DNA of 64,000 nucleotides, taken from NCBI RefSeq assembly GCF_023898315.1, contig NC_064619.1, positions 481,533,376 to 481,597,375 on the forward strand, read 5' to 3'. Made by a program: the position numbers and the translations under genes. Positions 11,010 to 21,815 of this stretch are shown piece by piece. Within the stretch, counting starts at the first letter, position 1. Every line of letters starts with the position of its first letter. The notes beneath the pieces were generated by a model. That model was not told the DNA's origin. It saw only the letters and a list, made by a program, of their open reading frames with translations, and did not search any database. This DNA is from Schistocerca nitens (Eukaryota > Arthropoda > Insecta > Orthoptera > Acrididae).

Positions 11010-12431
11010 CACTCCTGGAAATTGAAATAAGAACACCGTGAATTCATTGTCCCAGGAAGGGGAAACTTTATTGACACATTCCTGGGGTCAGATACATCAC
11101 ATGATCACACTGACAGAACCACAGGCACATAGACACAGGCAACAGAGCATGCACAATGTCGGCACTAGTACAGTGTATATCCACCTTTCGCAGCAATGCA
11201 GACTGCTATTCTCCCATGGAGACGATCGTAGAGATGCTGGATGTAGTCCTGTGGAACGGCTTGCCATGCCATTTCCACCTGGCGCCTCAGTTGGACCAGC
11301 GTTCGTGCTGGACGTGCAGACCGCGTGAGACGACGCTTCATCCAGTCCCAAACATGCTCAATGGGGGACAGATCCGGAGATCTTGCTGGCCAGGGTAGTT
11401 GACTTACACCTTCTAGAGCACGTTGGGTGGCACGGGATACATGCGGACGTGCATTGTCCTGTTGGAACAGCAAGTTCCCTTGCCGGTCTAGGAATGGTAG
11501 AACGATGGGTTCGATGACGGTTTGGATGTACCGTGCACTATTCAGTGTCCCCTCGACGATCACCAGTGGTGTACGGCCAGTGTAGGAGATCGCTCCCCAC
11601 GCCATGATTCCGGGTGTTGGCCCTGTGTGCCTCGGTCGTATGCAGTCCTGATTGTGGCGCTCACCTGCACGGCGCCAAACACGCATACGACCATCACTGG
11701 CACCAAGGCAGAAGTGACTCTCATCGCTGAAGACGACACGTCTCCATTCGTCCCTCCATTCACGCCTGTCGCGACACCACTGGAGGCGGGCTGCACGATG
11801 TTGGGGCGTGAGCGGAAGACGGCCTAACGGTGTGCGGGACCGTAGCCCAGCTTCATGGAGACGGTTGCGAATGGTCCTCGCCGATACCCCAGGAGCAACA
11901 GTGTCCCTAATTTGCTGGGAAGTGGCGGTGCGGTCCCCTACGGCACTGCGTAGGATCCTACGGTCTTGGCGTGCATCCGTGCGTCGCTGCGGTCCGGTCC
12001 CAGGTCGACGGGCACGTGCACCTTCCGCCGACCACTGGCGACAACATCGATGTACTGTGGAGACCTCACGCCCCACGTGTTGAGCAATTCGGTGGTACGT
12101 CCACCCGGCCTCCCGCATGCCCACTATACGCCCTCGCTCAAAGTCCGTCAACTGCACATACGGTTCACGTCCACGCTGTCGCGGCATGCTACCAGTGTTA
12201 AAGACTGCGATGGAGCTCCGTATGCCACGGCAAACTGGCTGACACTGACGGCGGCGGTGCACAAATGCTGCGCAGCTAGCGCCATTCGACGGCCAACACC
12301 GCGGTTCCTGGTGTGTCCGCTGCGCTGTGCGTGTGATCATTGCTTGTACAGCCGTCTCGCAGTGTCCGGAGCAAGTATGGTGGGTCTGACACACTGGTGT
12401 CAATGTGTTCTTTTTTCCATTTCCAGGAGTG
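11010..12431 (-). mobile_element. Tc1-like transposon family B, copy 1 (1422 bp)
   Basis: Complete element. The left end CACTCCTGGAAATTGAAATA and the right end, reverse-complemented CACTCCTGGAAATGGAAAAA, form a terminal inverted repeat of about 27 bp with two mismatches. TA flanks both ends (11008-11009, 12432-12433). It carries a full transposase frame on the minus strand. It inserted into Tc1-A copy 1. Copies 2 (21816-23237) and 3 (51945-53365) are almost identical. Confidence 0.97.
11165..12187 (-). CDS. Tc1-family transposase (family B, copy 1)
   Basis: 340-residue transposase of the Tc1/mariner cut-and-paste type. It would bind the terminal repeats and move the element into TA sites in the nucleus. 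Start: ATG at 12185-12187 (MPRQRGREPY), which matches the start of related transposases; the frame is open further upstream but through the inverted repeat. Residues about 10-60 form the first helix-turn-helix (LTDFERGRIVGMREAGWT). An Arg-rich stretch at about 58-78 resembles the GRPR/nuclear-localisation region. The catalytic triad is D155 (VVFSDES), D244 (FQQDNARPHV) and E277 (SPDLSPIEHVW). Only 32 residues separate D244 from E277, two fewer than the usual 34. Copy-specific changes versus copy 2 include SHFCL for SRFCL and MAWGAIS for MVWGAIS. Whether it is active is unknown. Confidence 0.93.
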   Translation of the reverse strand: MPRQRGREPYVQLTDFERGRIVGMREAGWTYHRIAQHVGREVSTVHRCCRQWSAEGARARRPGTGPQRRTDARQDRRILRSAVGDRTATSQQIRDTVAPGVSARTIRNRLHEAGLRSRTPLGRLPLTPQHRAARLQWCRDRREWRDEWRRVVFSDESHFCLGASDGRMRVWRRAGERHNQDCIRPRHTGPTPGIMAWGAISYTGRTPLVIVEGTLNSARYIQTVIEPIVLPFLDRQGNLLFQQDNARPHVSRATQRALEGVSQLPWPARSPDLSPIEHVWDWMKRRLTRSARPARTLVQLRRQVEMAWQAVPQDYIQHLYDRLHGRIAVCIAAKGGYTLY

Positions 12432-12574
12432 TATCTGCAAAAGAGCTCCAACGACATTTTGAGTACATGCCTGCACTACGCCGAGCGAAAGAACAGCCGA
12501 CACGATAGTAGGAGCTATCCCATGACTTCTGTGTCATACTTACGCACAGAGTAAGCCCAGATTATAATGAGAGA

Positions 12575-12772
12575 CACTGGCCGCTGTGGCCGAGTGGTTC
12601 TCGGCGCTTCAGTCCGGAACCGCGCTGCTGCTACAGTCTCAGGTTCGAATCCTGCCTCGGACATGGATGTGTGTGATGTCCTTAGGTTAGTTAGGTTTAA
12701 GTAGTTCTAAGTCTACGGGACTGATGACCTCAGATGTTAAGTCCCATAGTGCCTAGAGCCATTTGAGCCGTC
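12575..12772 (+). mobile_element. tRNA-derived SINE (SINE1)
   Basis: Plus-strand copy: TGGCCGCTGTGGCCGAGTGG, B box GGTTCGAATCC, shared body, tail AGAGCCATTTGAGCC. Flanks TATAATGAGAGA (12563-12574) and TATAATGACAGA (12773-12784) form a 12-bp target duplication with one mismatch. Confidence 0.94.
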
Positions 12773-12784
12773 TATAATGACAGA

Positions 12785-15700
12785 TTAAACTGAAGGAAAC
12801 ATTCTTCCGAATATTTTATGAATGGGAACATGTGGTCTGTGAATGCGGTATAAGTAACGCACTGTAGTCTTAAAGTTGTGTAACGATGTTAACATATGTC
12901 ATCCGTATTGTTTAATATACCCGTTTCCATTTATACATGTTGCAACTACATTACTGAACATGACATAACACAAAACCATATTTCAAAACTGACCGATATT
13001 GAATTCTTAATGGAGGACATATTAGTCTCATATGATATTAGAGATTACACCAGTTACGGACGCTGCGGATGTTTTTTCGTTTGTATAATGTATGCTGGTT
13101 TCGTTTAATTGGAACAGTTATATGGACATAAGGATATAGAGGTGTCTTATTTCGTTCAGGATTTCAGCAGTCTGATTCCCTTAGAAATCGGGAACTCCAG
13201 TTCTTTCAGTTTGCCTAGGTAGCGTCCAAATTATGTACGAAGACTATAAAAAAATTTATTAAAATAATAAGTGCTATGTTCTTGTGTAACTTCTATGCTT
13301 TCCGCCATCCATCATGGGTAGGCATCATACCCGTAAAATTTTTAATGAAATGGTAAAATAAAAACTCACCGATTAATCTCGATCTCAGAATTTTAGTCAC
13401 AGAGAAGACGCAGTTCAAATCTATGCCTCCTTTCTCACGTTTCTTTCTTCCGTAATGGAGTGTTAATTATCAGTGTTGCACCGCCTCTGTTGATTAGCAG
13501 TCTGTAGAGAGCGAGCATATAACAAGGGTTCTGATTCTAAATTAACAAAACATACGAAAATGAATAGAGGCCACCATTATCGCAGTTTATTGAAGAACTA
13601 GTCTTACTATTCATAATTATGAAGGAATCTGTAAATTAAGTAAGACATTTTAAACAACGTGTTTTCGAATATACTGTGTAAGTGATAAAAGACTATCAAG
13701 GTGCATATAATATTTTATTATTATTTATTGACCACTAATACTATCTGACGTTGCCTTCTCTGATCTCGTATCTACTGCGCAGGCATTTTTTTATAACTTC
13801 TACTCCATATTTAACAGACTGGCCATTCTGGTAAATTAACGATTATTCAGTAATGTGCAAGAGAAAACCGTATACCTGCCCCATTATCTTTCTTCTTGAA
13901 GGAAATTCTGCCTCAACATCTGGATGTTTTGAACATGTCTCCACGAGAGCATTAAACTGGCACTGGCATAGCTGTCATCTTCGTCTACAGCTTCACTTTG
14001 ATTCAGCTCAATGAGTCTTGTGCTGTGGCACCAGTCGTTGTTTGGCATGGCGGAGCTCCAACTATGCGTTCTATCAAGCCACAGATAGTGTTCTTTCCAT
14101 CGCTTAACGTGGCCTTTTTATAAGAATTCCTAAACACCTATTCTCATCTGGGAGAGGCGATAAAAAGCTTCGCTGTACTGAAGGCGTGGTGTGTCTTTTT
14201 AATCTTATTAGTAGGTCAGTGGGAGAAAATGAAGTGTGACTGAATCTCATCTTTCAATCATATAAATGATGATTTGTTTATTTCTGAAATATGGACGACC
14301 ATGATAGGTGCTTGCACGAATTGTATTTTGTGGGTTATTATTGTTAGTTATGGAGATTAAAGGTGGGTGACGAGTGAAAATTTCCTTCAACACCAGAACT
14401 GGAGACAGCTAATTGCAGGTCTAGGACTAGTTTACTACTGTTTTAATTTTTGTCAGTGTTCCACTGGTCGTTTATAATATCTCCACTTGTTTGTCTGTAT
14501 TTGATTACCTTTAACTGTATCTTACTTCCCTATATTTCGAACTGTAACATTTCTTTTTATTTTGCAGGAGCTTCACCAGATTGTTGCTCCAGGAAAATGA
14601 CATCATCAAGCAAATGCTACAACTTCATCTGTAGATTTCTCGCATAACAAGAAAATGTGCGGCGTTTGATTAATTGAAATAAACAATGTGAAAGGCGGTC
14701 TTTATATGAACTGTTAACTGCAAAAAGGGAACCAGTTCACTTTTACAAATTTTACAGGAGAGACAGAAAGCCGCTTTACACAACAACTCTAAAGCACAAT
14801 TATTCTATACTTTTTCTAAAAGTATGTGGTTGGAGGTGCTCTAGGTTATGTAATCTTCACCCAACTTTTTGTTACCTGTGGCTCAAAAAATTTCATTTTG
14901 CAGCCGGACATGTTCACTTTGTGTAGTAAATGATGGGGAATATCTACTAAAAGCCTTATATTTGGAGGATGAAAATTTATTGTACACATTAAGCTTTATT
15001 ACGCCAACATAAGTTCATGGAATTAATCATACTCTTCAATTTTATCTCCCCTTGTTGTAGGACATAGCCAAATTTCATTTCAAAACTGCTTCGTTTCTTC
15101 CGAAATGTAAATTCAACTTTTTCGATATTATCCATTTTTATTATGTTTGTGGATAGTTTTGTTATGTAGGCACGTTCCTCCTGAAGCTCAAGGCTCATCT
15201 GAAAATTCCATAAATAGAAGCTCACAGCTCGTAGGCCATTAAAGTTTATCTTATATGAACAACCTGTGGCGTATCTGATGATACTTTCATAATACAATAG
15301 AAATATTTTGCTCCTTTGGAGCACTTTTTCCAGGTGTATCATTATTAAGGTAGGCTTCTTTTCAGATTTTTGGCAACCAAATAATGTAATCTGTAAAGTC
15401 TTCTGTTTTCAAGCGAGCAAAACTACATTTGTCTTTCTTCTGCGAAGAATCCAAAATAAGGTCTATCGCCTCCCTAATAGCCTAATACCATTCCTGTTTT
15501 CTCGGTTTTTCTCTTTAACATTTCAGAAACGCTATCGTCCCTACCCCTTTCTGCAGTTAGTGGTGAATTACACCTGTTGCTAGAGGTGATTTATTGACTT
15601 TGGAAAAGTTTTGTATCTGCAGTAAACGATGCCTCTATCCAGTTGAACTTCTTTGATGCAATAAAACTAATTATAAAACGAACTTTGAAAATTTTGGACA

Positions 15701-17748
15701 TGTTTCCTGTTTGCGGTTTGCGATTCATATTAAAAACTCACATATTTATTCAGAGGAAAATTTGCAGTTCAGGGTATTGCGCAGTAACACGTCGCAAAAA
15801 CAATTTACGCGTGTTTGTTGTATGACGTCCATAAAGGGAAAGAACGTTTCCGTCCTCCAAAAGAAGAAAACGTCAGCAGTGATACAACTGCTCAAAGATA
15901 GCATTCTACCTGAAAACTTCTGTAATGAAATATCGTACGGAAAAAAAAACAGAAAGATTATTATCGCTGACGGTGTAGTGTATACATCACAAGACCCTCT
16001 GTGGCGGTTGATCTATAACTGCCGTCGGTTTCTTATCCGCGTTTTTGGGGTTTTAACTTTTAAGACTCGATACAATACAATATTACTGCTAAGAGTGCTG
16101 TGCAAGTGTACTTTAGTTGCTATTTGGGTCACATTTAAAGAATTTATAACTAGCTGAAATAAGTATGTGATAAATTTCATGTCTATGATATGTGTCAATC
16201 CATTGCTGGGAAGGTACCTATATTGTCTCATTCGTGATTGAGTTAAATTCATCACTCTCTGACTTCTGTCGCTCTTAGTTAATAAGTATTCAACGCTTGT
16301 AACAAGAACTTCAGTGACTGCCAGGATTAAGTCGTCAACTTTAATTTTAATTCCTTCCTTTTGTTGTTGGCAATTTCGTATGTGATATTTTCTATAGGTT
16401 AGCTGGAACCATGATGAGCCAGGAGTTTCGGGTCGGCTATCATAAGCGCAGGACAAAAAGATGGGGGCGAAATGTCTACACATAGCAGGTGCAACGCTAC
16501 GTCCTATGCATTGTTTAGCTCAGATGCCTAAGAGTCGTGATCCAGTAGTTTTTCTCATAGTGCAAACTGTGCAGTATGGTGTCTAGGAGCCTGTATAACG
16601 TGCCAAGATTGGCAGCTGTGCTTACGCAAAATCTCGCTTTTTACAAAATGAGCCACCCGGCCAAAACACTTTTCAAAAGAATTGTTTTTCGCCAAAATGT
16701 CACCTTCATGCAGCGTTGTGGAGGACGTCAGTCGCAGACATAGCTGTCTCTGTTCCGTGAGAAGCAACGGAGTTGCATTGTGTCTTTGTTAAAACACTGG
16801 GCTGACATTCTGGCCCCGGGCAACGTAGGGTGATCGCCCCTCTCTCTAAAATGTTGTAAGAGTGTATCTCATTGGTAAATCTTAAAAAATTGAGTTGGGG
16901 AAGTCAGGACACAAGTCCCTGAGAAATTTGGACATAGAGTTAAGTACATTGGCTGAAGTGAAAACTTAACACAAGAGTGGGAGTGTAACACAGAATTGTT
17001 TTAGAGCTGCGTACGTGGGAGTTAGACGACTGGTTACCATTTTAAAACTTTTGTCAATGAGGAATAAGTTATTTTGTTAACAACAGTAGCATTGGTCAGC
17101 CTTTTTGCAGAGCCATATTCGTTGGAGCATGGGAATTGCAGGGTCTGGTAGAGAGGGGAGAGATATTTGTTTCGGTAAGGAACACTTCGCCTGGATATAC
17201 GGAATAGATTACTTAGTTTTGGATTTCTGAGGACACACTCAGTATGGAGACGTTGGGGGATGCACTTACTCCTGACTACAAATATAGAGAATGTATGTTG
17301 CAGCAATTAGCAGCTGATTTGCAACATACAGCAGCATATAACGCCACTCGCAGCTTCCTGCACTACGGTTACCCTAATACGGTGAGGAAGGCAGCTTAGG
17401 CGAGCGGGGTATAAAACTTACCCAGCGTTTGTAGGCCCGTTGTCAGGGACAAATAAGTTCCGAAAATCTTCTACTCTTTTCGAGTGAGAAAGGGATCGTT
17501 CGTGAATCGATTCGTGATCTTATTTGCACGTCGTAAATTGTAATTCTTCTGGCAGAGTCAGGCAACAACTGCATGTCCACACCAGATTTCTCTCCCAGTA
17601 ACTAAACTGTCAGATGCCAGGTTCTCCCCATTAAGCTAACCTATTCGGTCTTTGCCAAGTCATTTAAGTGCTAGTTTTGAAGGATTCCAATTTTCGAGTT
17701 CTCTACATTTTTCAGGATCGAATAGTTCCTGTGATTAATTCTTGTTCA
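12785..17748. other. 5-kb stretch without recognised elements
   Basis: The longest stretch here free of obvious transposons. Several frames of 90-156 codons exist (14989-15342 minus, 15711-16157 plus, 16013-16483 minus), but none shows a known domain, and the last two overlap on opposite strands. A TTTTATTTTGCAG acceptor-like string near 14555-14568 precedes a short open run, but there is no partner exon evidence. Host introns or unrecognised decayed repeats are both possible. Confidence 0.4.
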
Positions 17749-17750
17749 TA

Positions 17751-18692
17751 CACTGACAAGCCAAAACCTTATGACCACTGCCCACCGTGACATTGGATGG
17801 CTCCTCGTGGCGTTGTGGGCATGTGGTACGGTAACAAAAGTTTGTAAGCGGAGCAGACACGGGCTGGGGATCATCATAGCGAAGATATGAGCGGAAAATG
17901 GGAAAATTCATTGAGATATGCGACTTTGACAAAGGGCAGGTTATTATTACGCAGGGCCTGTGAACAAGTTCTCTAAAACGGCGAAGCTGGTCAAATGTTC
18001 ACGATCTTCTGTTGTGAGTATGTACGGAAAGAGGTAGAAGGATAGCGAAACTACCAGTAGATGCTAAATGGTTGGACGTCCACGTCTCTTCACAGAACGT
18101 GGGGTTCGGAGGCTTGACTGCTTTGTAAAGTTGGATAGATGTTTATCTGTGGCATCAGTGCCGAATGATCACAATACTGGTGCAAGCACAAGTGTTTCGG
18201 AGCATACCGTACATTGAACATGGAGCTCCGCAGCAGACCACACCTACGTGTTGACGTGTTGGCCCAACGACATCGTCAGTTACAATTGTAGTGGGCACGG
18301 GATCATCGTGGTTCGACCATCGATCAATGTAAACGTGTCGACTAATCGGGCGAATCACATTTTTGGTGCAGTAGGTAAATGGTCATCTCCACAAATGCTG
18401 TCATTGATGTGAACAGTGCAGCGCATCCTGGTGGGAGGATTACTATGCTCATATTGATGTCTCATGTAAATCCTATAGAACACATCTGGTTCACTATCGG
18501 GCCCCATCACTGTGTATGCAAATCAGAGGCCCGTTATTTTCGCTAGTTACATGGCATCTATTACCACATACCTCCACAAACCAATCAACAAGGTGTCGGA
18601 TTCCTGATGCGCAGAATCACTGATATATTTCGTTCCAAACGCGGACAAAGAAGCTATTAAACAGGTGCTCATAATGTTTTCGCTCATCAGTG
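17751..18692 (+). mobile_element. Tc1-like transposon, internally deleted
   Basis: The left end CACTGACAAGCCAAAACCTT and the right end, reverse-complemented CACTGATGAGCGAAAACATT, form an imperfect inverted repeat, with TA on both sides (17749-17750, 18693-18694). The 942-bp body keeps a plus-strand transposase relic: the CGACTTTGACAAAGGGCAG stretch encodes CDFDKGQ, the start of the N-terminal helix. Later GTTCGACCATCGATCAATG and TCATGTAAATCCTATAGAACAC (NPIEH, catalytic Glu region) are recognisable. Large parts are missing and frames are broken. Confidence 0.82.
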
Positions 18693-18699
18693 TATATAT

Positions 18700-19031
18700 G
18701 TTAGTAGAGAAAAACTAAACTCCACCAGAGCAGTCCATAAAGGCCTAACGATATCGACTGGCCGCCGTGTCATCCTCAGCCCACAGGTGTCACTGGATGC
18801 GGGTATGGAGGGGCACGTGGTCAGCACACCGCTCTTCCGGCAGATTACGAGACCGGAGCCGCTACTTCTCAATCAAGTAGCTCCTCAGTTTGCCTCACAA
18901 GTCGCTGAGTGAACCCCGCTTGCCAACAGTGCTCGGCAGACCGGATGGTCACCCATCTAAGTGCTAGCCCGGCCCGACAGCGCTTAACCTCGGTGATATG
19001 ACGGGAACCGGTGTTACCACTGCGGCAAGGC
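18700..19031 (-). mobile_element. 5S-rRNA-derived SINE
   Basis: In reverse complement the first part follows 5S rRNA: CACCGGTTCCCGTCATATCA, CCGAGGTTAAGCGCTGTCGG, CTAGCACTTAGATGGGTGAC. These contain the internal promoter elements of 5S genes (A box GTTAAGC and C box GATGGGTGACC). The 3' part, through CTCCGGTCTCGTAATCTG to TTTAGTTTTTCTCTACTAA, is unlike rRNA, so this is not a 5S gene but a SINE with a 5S head. It starts just after the right end of the Tc1 at 17751-18692. Target duplication not clear. Confidence 0.87.
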
Positions 19032-19049
19032 CACAAGATCTGTGTATGC

Positions 19050-20082
19050 ATAGCGGTTACTTGAACCTGTATTTCATTCCGTAATTAGATGATACACATT
19101 TTTATTATATTTCGTGAGGTGGAACATGTGTCTTATGTTTGCTAGGCCCACCCACGTCCTATTATTTATCCGTTGCGCTACAGTTTTATTACAGCACGTG
19201 ACAATACAACAGAAGCGGATCATTGTGACGTCCGAAAGGATATGTCTAAAGCTCAGTTAATCCCTTATATGTAACAACAGCACACTTAGTGTAAGGTATG
19301 TCTGAGGAAAGCAATTTTTTTTTTTTGTTCTTTGCTTTTTAGACATTGTTTTGTATAAATCACGGAGAGACAATTTACATACCTTTTAATACATGAACCA
19401 CACAGTTTTCATCTTTTTGCAAACCAAGGTCAACGCAGTAGCCGGAATTCATTAACTGCATGTTCAATTTTGAAATGTGAGTTCGGAAGCTGACGATTAC
19501 TCGCCTCCTTCGTTCAAGTATTCGCCCAGTCATTGCAGGTAAACGACCCAAAAGCCTGCGACGTAGTGGCATCAACTATTACATTCTGGTGGACGTCAAA
19601 TACGACTCATCTTGCGAAAGAAAACTACAGGTTAAAGACTTCTCTGTAGGTATAAATCGCTTTATTTTCGTCTATACTGGTTTATTGACTTATATACACG
19701 TACAGTGGTACTTTCAAAAGATCAGTAACTTGTGAATCTGGAGATGTCTAAATCAATGAAGGATTGTCCACACAAGCTAAGAATTTCTCTTCCGTTATTC
19801 TATGAACGCGTAGAAACTTCAGGTGTGTGTATAACACACACAGTGTCGCAGCCAAACTGCTTGATCATGGGAGCTACTTACCCAACTAGGAAATAAGCTT
19901 TCTGTTATGGCTGAAACAATTAAATGCTCTGAGAAAGGCGGAGGGAGGTATGTTCTGTATAAAGCAGTCATATTCTTATGTTAAAATTTCGAAGCTATTT
20001 TCGTCAGTTTGGGGCTAAACGTCCCGTGTCACCTCCCTGAAAGAAACATAGTCTGGAAATCCTACGGATGCTTAGATCGAGG
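19050..20082. other. Unassigned sequence with a T run
   Basis: No feature recognised apart from a thymidine run at about 19313-19326. Confidence 0.4.
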
Positions 20083-20094
20083 AAAAGATGCAAA

Positions 20095-20278
20095 GTAGCC
20101 GAGCGGTTCTAGGCGCTTCAGTCCGGAACCGCGCTGCTGCTACGGTCGCAGGTTCGAATCCTGCCTCGGCCATGGCTGTGTGTGATGTCCCTATGTTAGT
20201 TAGGTTTAAGTAGTTCTAAGTCTAGGGGACTGGTGACCTCAGGTGTTAAGTCCCATAGTGCTTAGAACCATTTGAACC
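20095..20278 (+). mobile_element. tRNA-derived SINE (SINE1), slightly 5'-truncated
   Basis: Starts within the A box (GTAGCCGAGCGG), then B box GGTTCGAATCC, shared body, tail AGAACCATTTGAACC. A perfect 12-bp duplication AAAAGATGCAAA lies at 20083-20094 and 20279-20290; because of its sequence the exact 5' boundary may shift by a few bases. Confidence 0.94.
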
Positions 20279-20290
20279 AAAAGATGCAAA

Positions 20291-21416
20291 ATCAACTGAA
20301 ATAAATATTTGTAGTAAATTTTCGTACGCCACAGCATACAAATATAAATTCTCAGATTAGTCCAAATAAATTTTTTCCATCCATTTTCCTACAAATACAG
20401 CACACAAAAATAAAAATTCGGTGAATGAGTAGCACATATTTCATTGTTATGTTTCAATGAGAATTGTGACACTGACTATGTCATCATCTGCTTTATGTTG
20501 GGGACATAGTCACTACCGTTATAGTTTCAACAAAATGTTTATGTTTGATGACCCTGAATGAAAATATGTGATAACAATGTACTGAAGATTACGGACTCTT
20601 AAAAAAGTAACTTTCAAACAAATTAGTCTACTCAAGTGCGCCTATAAAACCATAGATATTTATAGTGTAATTCTTTAGACTGCACAGATTACGGGCAAGA
20701 GAATTCAGAGACTCAGGTGATTATTATAACTTGTTACATCCATTCCGCGAGTTGTCGTGTGTGACAAAGTTAAATCCCAAAGGGCTGCCGCCATTGGAGA
20801 GCAAGACGCTCGATGTACCTGTAGTCACTGCCGTTTCAACGGTCTCAGCGCTGTCTGTAAACTTAATTTAGTGGCGTGGAAGTTACGACACGGAACTAGG
20901 AACTAACTCCACTACAGCTTACCTGAAGTTCGCAATTTCTGAGAGGAGTTTAGCGCTAGTGCACGCAGGAGGGAGCAAACTGCACGAGAGCTTCCGAATG
21001 CGAAGGCAAAATTACCCTTCAAGAGTCCCAGTATTGACACAGACTTCTGTTTACGAAACCTGTACGATTTACTTTAACTGATCAAAGTTCACGTTAAACT
21101 ACATTTAATTGGTAATCTTCGTTAAAAATTATCTACTAAAGAGGCAATTTTTTGAGGAAAATATAGTTCTCAAGATGATTTTTCAATGAGCTCTAGGCAT
21201 TTTGTGATGCCGTGGTGTTGTCTGAGACTTTTTCGTCCCGTTCAGGATTTATCCTCTCATCATAATATCAGTAACAAACTCTGCTAGCTATTTCTTGGTA
21301 TATTGGCTGCAGTTAAGGAGAAATCAGGATGAATGCCTACAGGCCCTGGAGCGTTTCGCTGTTTAACTTCTTTGTTATCTTTCTGTAACATTGTTGAAGA
21401 ACAGAGATGTTTATTG
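20291..21416. other. Unassigned sequence
   Basis: No coding or repeat family recognised. 20750-21010 is somewhat GC-richer but carries no identifiable frame. Confidence 0.4.
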
Positions 21417-21813
21417 CCATAAAATTATTTAAAAACTATCTTGACCGCAGCCGATGCTAACTTCTGACCGGTTGTGGCCTCTTAATTTCGGGCCATCACC
21501 AGAACATGCACGGTAATAACAAAAGTGCTATATTACTTAGAGAAATCAATCATGTAAAACTATACTCCAAAACGGAGCATCATTACCCATCTGGATGCCG
21601 CCGATGGCGCCTGACACGCTGTGGAGGCCTCAGTCACTGTAACTGATGCTCATGACTAAGCAGCCACGAGTTATATAGGGTACAGAGGGCGCTGCAGAGC
21701 CCAATGCATCGCCGTCAGCCAGTGAGCAACGACTTACGTGTCGTTCAGAGTCATCATTTTTAAACATTTATACTTTAAATTAACTGACCAAGAAGCGAGC
21801 TCCTATTCATTTA
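21417..21813 (-). repeat. Dispersed repeat R, copy 1 (inverted relative to copy 2)
   Basis: The reverse complement matches 25846-26119 plus 28207-28303. Shared anchors in order: CTCGCTTCTT, GGCTGACGGCGATGCATT, TAACTCGTGGC, CATCAGTTACAGTGAC, GAGGCCTCCACAGCGTGTCA, AAGCACTTTTG-like, CCGGTCAGAAGTTA, TTTTTAAATA. Copy 1 ends where Tc1-B copy 2 begins (TA at 21814). Nature unknown; no frame and no terminal repeat seen. Confidence 0.8.
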
Positions 21814-21815
21814 TA

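Larger units (their letters stand above)
10371..12512 (+). pseudogene. Tc1-A transposase pseudogene
   Basis: Starts ATGGCCACACAACGAAAATGA: a stop falls at codon 7, just before TDFERGMVVVA, the first helix of the Tc1 helix-turn-helix. After ISEIVRKLNIPR the sequence jumps to TLREITAEIN, an internal deletion. Later pieces give MFPSIEVIFMDDRALCHW (second catalytic Asp block), FHDWFEEHFGKFEVMDLPPR and TNPIERL (Glu block), all with stops between them. After the inserted Tc1-B copy the last residues (about 12434-12500) resume. Clearly dead. Confidence 0.82.
10229..12539 (+). mobile_element. Tc1-like transposon family A, copy 1 (split)
   Basis: The left inverted repeat GAGGTGACAAAAGTCACGGG mirrors the right end TCCCATGACTTCTGTGTCAT. 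Inside are transposase scraps in plus orientation. At 11010-12431 the element is split by Tc1-B copy 1; the C-terminal tail of family A resumes at 12434. Only about 890 bp of family A remain, so a large internal part was lost before or after the split. The same family occurs at 46439-48259. Exact outermost bases are uncertain because the TA flanks are eroded. Confidence 0.85.

Noticed and set aside
11522-12508. Long plus-strand frames opposite the Tc1-B transposases (also at 22328-23260 and 52456-53496)
   Set aside because: They are GC-rich shadows of the transposase gene, have no domain, and their positions repeat simply because the element repeats.
14560-14647. Possible exon after an acceptor-like TTTTATTTTGCAG
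   Set aside because: One splice-like signal and a short open run are not enough in AT-rich insect DNA; no matching donor or protein similarity.
15711-16483. Overlapping 148- and 156-codon frames on opposite strands
   Set aside because: No recognised domain, low-complexity composition, mutual overlap; most likely chance.
18880-19031. 5S rRNA gene
   Set aside because: Only part of 5S is similar and it runs into a non-rRNA 3' body; better explained as a 5S-derived SINE.
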